Assembly: GCF_003284925.1 (NCBI RefSeq)
Contig: NZ_QMEX01000029.1
Location: 1 to 36,328, forward strand
Origin: Mycolicibacter senuensis
Lineage (GTDB): Bacteria; Actinomycetota; Actinomycetes; Mycobacteriales; Mycobacteriaceae
Reading direction: 5' to 3'
DNA length: 36,328 nt
In this document: positions 34,128-36,328 of the stretch, piece after piece
Layout of the letters: the number at the start of each line of letters is the position of its first letter
Position numbering within the stretch: position 1 is the stretch's first letter
Position numbers and translations under genes: made by a program
Notes under the pieces: model-generated
Database searches by the model: none
What the model saw: only the letters and a program-made list of their open reading frames with translations
Told to the model about the DNA's origin: nothing

Positions 34128-36328
34128 CTACGGCATCGGCGGCGCCGGTTCGCCCGGCGACGGCCCGGTCGTCTCGGGTTCGCCCGGCGACGGAACCTGC
34201 TGTTGCGGCGGCTGCCCCGGCAGCGGCGCCTGCGGTGGCGGCGGTGCGACCGGGATGGTGGTGGGCGGACCGATCGGGATGGTGATCCCCGGCGCGATCT
34301 CGATCGTCGGCTGGATCACGGTCTCCGACGGCTCCGGCGGCGCCAACTCCTCCGGCGGGGGTGGCGGCGGCGCGGCGGGAACACCGGCGTAGCCGCCGAT
34401 CTCGGTGGGCGTCGGGAAGGACTCGTTGGAGGTGCCCCGCAGCGCGCCGTCCATGGTGGCCTTCCAGATGTCGGCCGGAATGCCCGCGCCGTACACCGGC
34501 CCGCCCCACTGGTTCACCAGCGGTTCGTCACCGCCGGTGGTACCGACCCACACCGCGGTCGACAACGACGGCGTGTAGCCGACCATCCAACCGTCCCGGT
34601 TGGCCCCGGTGTCACCCAGCTGGGTGGTGCCCGTCTTGGCCGCCGACGGTCGCCCCCCGGCCAGGTTGTGCCCACGCGACCAGCCGGCGATGGGCTGCAT
34701 CGCCGAAGTGACGTTGTCGGCGACCGCCTTGGGAATGCGCTGCTCGCCGGTGTCTTCGGAGGTCTGGGCGTCGAACAGCACCTGGCCGTCGGCGTTGACG
34801 ACTTTCGCCACGAAGTGCGGCGGGTGATACACCCCGGAGGCGGCCAGCGTGGCGTACGCCGAGGCCATGTCGATCACCCGCGTCTGGTACTGGCCCAGCA
34901 CGACGCCGCCTTCGGGCGGGCCGCCGTCCTGCGACAGCGTGTGCGGAACACCGGGGAAGCTCTTGGCGACGCCGGCGGCGTGCGCGGCATCGGCGACGTC
35001 CTGGGCGCCGTTCTTGAGCTTGAGCATCAGCCGGTAGTAGGCGGTGTTCAACGAGCGCTTGAGCGCCTCGGCGATGTTGCAGACCCCGCAGCTCTCCCCT
35101 TCGGCGTTGGTGATCTTGATCCGGCCGCCCTCGAGGGACAGCGGGGAGCTGTCGACCTGATAGCCCAGCCCGATACCCTGCTCGAGCGCGGCCACCAGCG
35201 CGAACACCTTGAACGACGACCCGGTCTGCAGCCCCGCCTGGGCGAAGTCGAAACCGTTGGCGTCCGAACCCCCGTAATACGCGCGCACCGAGCCGTCGCG
35301 GGGGTCGATGGACACCACCGCCGATCGCATGTTGGGAATCTGGCCCTTGAGGTAGGTGTCCACCGCATCGACCGCGGCCTCCTGCGCCTGCGGATCGATG
35401 GTGGTGGTGATCTGCAGGCCCTGGGTGTTCAGGGTCTGCTCGTCGATGTCGAACAGCTCCAGCAGTTCCTTGGTGACCTGCCGCTGGATCAGCCCGTTGG
35501 GTCCGGTGGTGATGTTCTGGGAGCGCGCCAACTCGGGCGCCACCGTCTCCGGGAACTGTTGGGCGGCACGTTCACCGGCGGTCAGCGCCCCGGTCTCCAC
35601 CATCCCGTCGAGAACCCAGTTCCACCGGTCGAGGGCGCCTTCGGGGTCGACGGCGGGATCCAGGGTCGAGGGTCGCTGAATCAGCGCGGCCAGCAGCGCG
35701 CCTTCGGCGACGTCGAGTTGCTCGACGGGTTTGTCGAAGTAGGCCCGGGACGCCGCAGCGATGCCGTAGGAGCCGCGACCGAAATAGATGATGTTCAGAT
35801 AGGCCTGCAACACATCGTCTTTGGGCCACGCGCTGGACATCTTGGTGGCGATCACGAGCTCTTTCGCCTTGCGGACCAACCCCCGCACACCGGCCCGCTC
35901 GGAGCCCACCAGGGCGTTCTTGACGTACTGCTGGGTGATGGTGGAGCCGCCCTGGGTGTCGCCGCCGAACAGGTTGTTCTTGACCGCGCGGGCGAAGCCG
36001 GACACCGAGAAACCGGGGTTGGAGTAGAAGTCCCGGTCTTCTGCGGCCAGCACCGCATCCCGCACATACACCGGCACCTGACTGATGTCGATGTCGACGC
36101 GATTGCCTTCCGGCGGGATGATCTTGGCCAGTTCCGAGCCGTCGTTGGCCAGGATCGTCGACACCTGGTTGGTGCGGATGTCGCCGGGTGAGGGCACATC
36201 GGTGATGGAGTAGGCCATCGCGAACGTGATGATCGGCAGCAGCAGGATCACCGCGGCCGCGACGTAGAGTCCGCGCCGAACCCACCTCCAGTTCGGCGGG
36301 TGGCGACGCAGCCAGTCCAGCGGGTCGG
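34128..36328 (-). CDS. ponA1: Class A penicillin-binding protein PonA1 (5' end outside window)
   Basis: The frame is open to the right edge (before the GTG at 36251 it reads DPLDWLRRHPPNWRWVRRGLYVAAA), so the start is outside. It includes the membrane helix (about 36220-36280), the GT51 domain with AAEDRDFYSN and GGSTITQQYVKN, and the transpeptidase domain with SSFK, SLN and KTG, all intact. The C-terminal tail PTIEIAPGITIPIGPPTTIPVAPPPPQ resembles the tail I recall for M. tuberculosis PonA1, so this is taken as the orthologue and the 31608 copy as the duplicate. The enzyme makes and cross-links peptidoglycan, mainly at the pole in mycobacteria. The intergenic gap of 123 bases to the second copy holds no gene. 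Confidence 0.93.
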   Translation of the reverse strand, partial: DPLDWLRRHPPNWRWVRRGLYVAAAVILLLPIITFAMAYSITDVPSPGDIRTNQVSTILANDGSELAKIIPPEGNRVDIDISQVPVYVRDAVLAAEDRDFYSNPGFSVSGFARAVKNNLFGGDTQGGSTITQQYVKNALVGSERAGVRGLVRKAKELVIATKMSSAWPKDDVLQAYLNIIYFGRGSYGIAAASRAYFDKPVEQLDVAEGALLAALIQRPSTLDPAVDPEGALDRWNWVLDGMVETGALTAGERAAQQFPETVAPELARSQNITTGPNGLIQRQVTKELLELFDIDEQTLNTQGLQITTTIDPQAQEAAVDAVDTYLKGQIPNMRSAVVSIDPRDGSVRAYYGGSDANGFDFAQAGLQTGSSFKVFALVAALEQGIGLGYQVDSSPLSLEGGRIKITNAEGESCGVCNIAEALKRSLNTAYYRLMLKLKNGAQDVADAAHAAGVAKSFPGVPHTLSQDGGPPEGGVVLGQYQTRVIDMASAYATLAASGVYHPPHFVAKVVNADGQVLFDAQTSEDTGEQRIPKAVADNVTSAMQPIAGWSRGHNLAGGRPSAAKTGTTQLGDTGANRDGWMVGYTPSLSTAVWVGTTGGDEPLVNQWGGPVYGAGIPADIWKATMDGALRGTSNESFPTPTEIGGYAGVPAAPPPPPPEELAPPEPSETVIQPTIEIAPGITIPIGPPTTIPVAPPPPQAPLPGQPPQQQVPSPGEPETTGPSPGEPAPPMP

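Noticed and set aside
33771..36191. Long plus-strand open frame of 806 codons
   Set aside because: Antisense to both PBP genes, whose catalytic motifs are complete; no domain in the shadow.
1..36328. CRISPR arrays, tRNA and rRNA genes
   Set aside because: No regularly spaced repeats and no cloverleaf or rRNA-like sequence were noticed.

Overview
The window is high-GC actinobacterial DNA, almost certainly from a Mycobacterium (Mycolicibacterium) species. The evidence is the block ponA1 - GT87 membrane protein - rpsF - ssb - rpsR - rplI - dnaB in the order known from mycobacterial chromosomes, a DnaB carrying two inteins, an MmpL transporter, and three secreted PE-PPE-domain hydrolases. No tRNA, rRNA, CRISPR array or intact transposase was seen.

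Layout. 1-8.5 kb: the end of a diacylglycerol-kinase-type lipid kinase, three signal-peptide PE-PPE serine hydrolases, a CobW-type metallochaperone GTPase, a frameshifted alpha/beta hydrolase and a large secreted phosphoesterase. 8.5-10.8 kb: a TetR regulator divergent from a two-gene operon (unknown protein plus SDR), with nested inverted repeats between them; the SDR has an in-frame TGA where a Trp codon would fit. 10.8-18.6 kb: a DUF3297 protein, a PucR-type regulator and an oxidative catabolic cluster in three transcription units (PhyH dioxygenase -> Zn alcohol dehydrogenase -> SDR remnant; Baeyer-Villiger monooxygenase -> alpha/beta hydrolase -> amine oxidase remnant; seven-helix membrane protein -> FAD oxidoreductase remnant). 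The same dyad, GGTGCA-N3-TGCAC(C), lies upstream of the start genes of all three units, and each unit ends in a deleted gene. 18.9-19.6 kb: an IF2-N-domain protein split by an in-frame TAG. 19.9-24.5 kb: TetR, a DUF6188 protein and an MmpL transporter, with two near-identical operators in front of the latter two. 24.5-24.7 kb: a repeat patch resembling a relict insertion-sequence end. 24.7-36.3 kb: the conserved chromosomal block on the minus strand, with ponA1 present as two tandem copies.

How the genes work together. The catabolic cluster reads as hydroxylation (PhyH), oxidation of alcohol to ketone (ADH), Baeyer-Villiger oxygen insertion (BVMO) and ester or lactone hydrolysis (hydrolase), probably under one dyad-binding regulator, with PucR as the local candidate. 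The MmpL unit looks like a TetR-repressed export system without MmpS. The right block couples cell-wall synthesis (two class A PBPs, a GT87 enzyme), ribosomal proteins, SSB and the replicative helicase. Six genes in the left 20 kb are broken by frameshift, nonsense or deletion, while the conserved block is intact, so the accessory part appears to be decaying. Gene families were recognised by eye from motifs; no database search was run.
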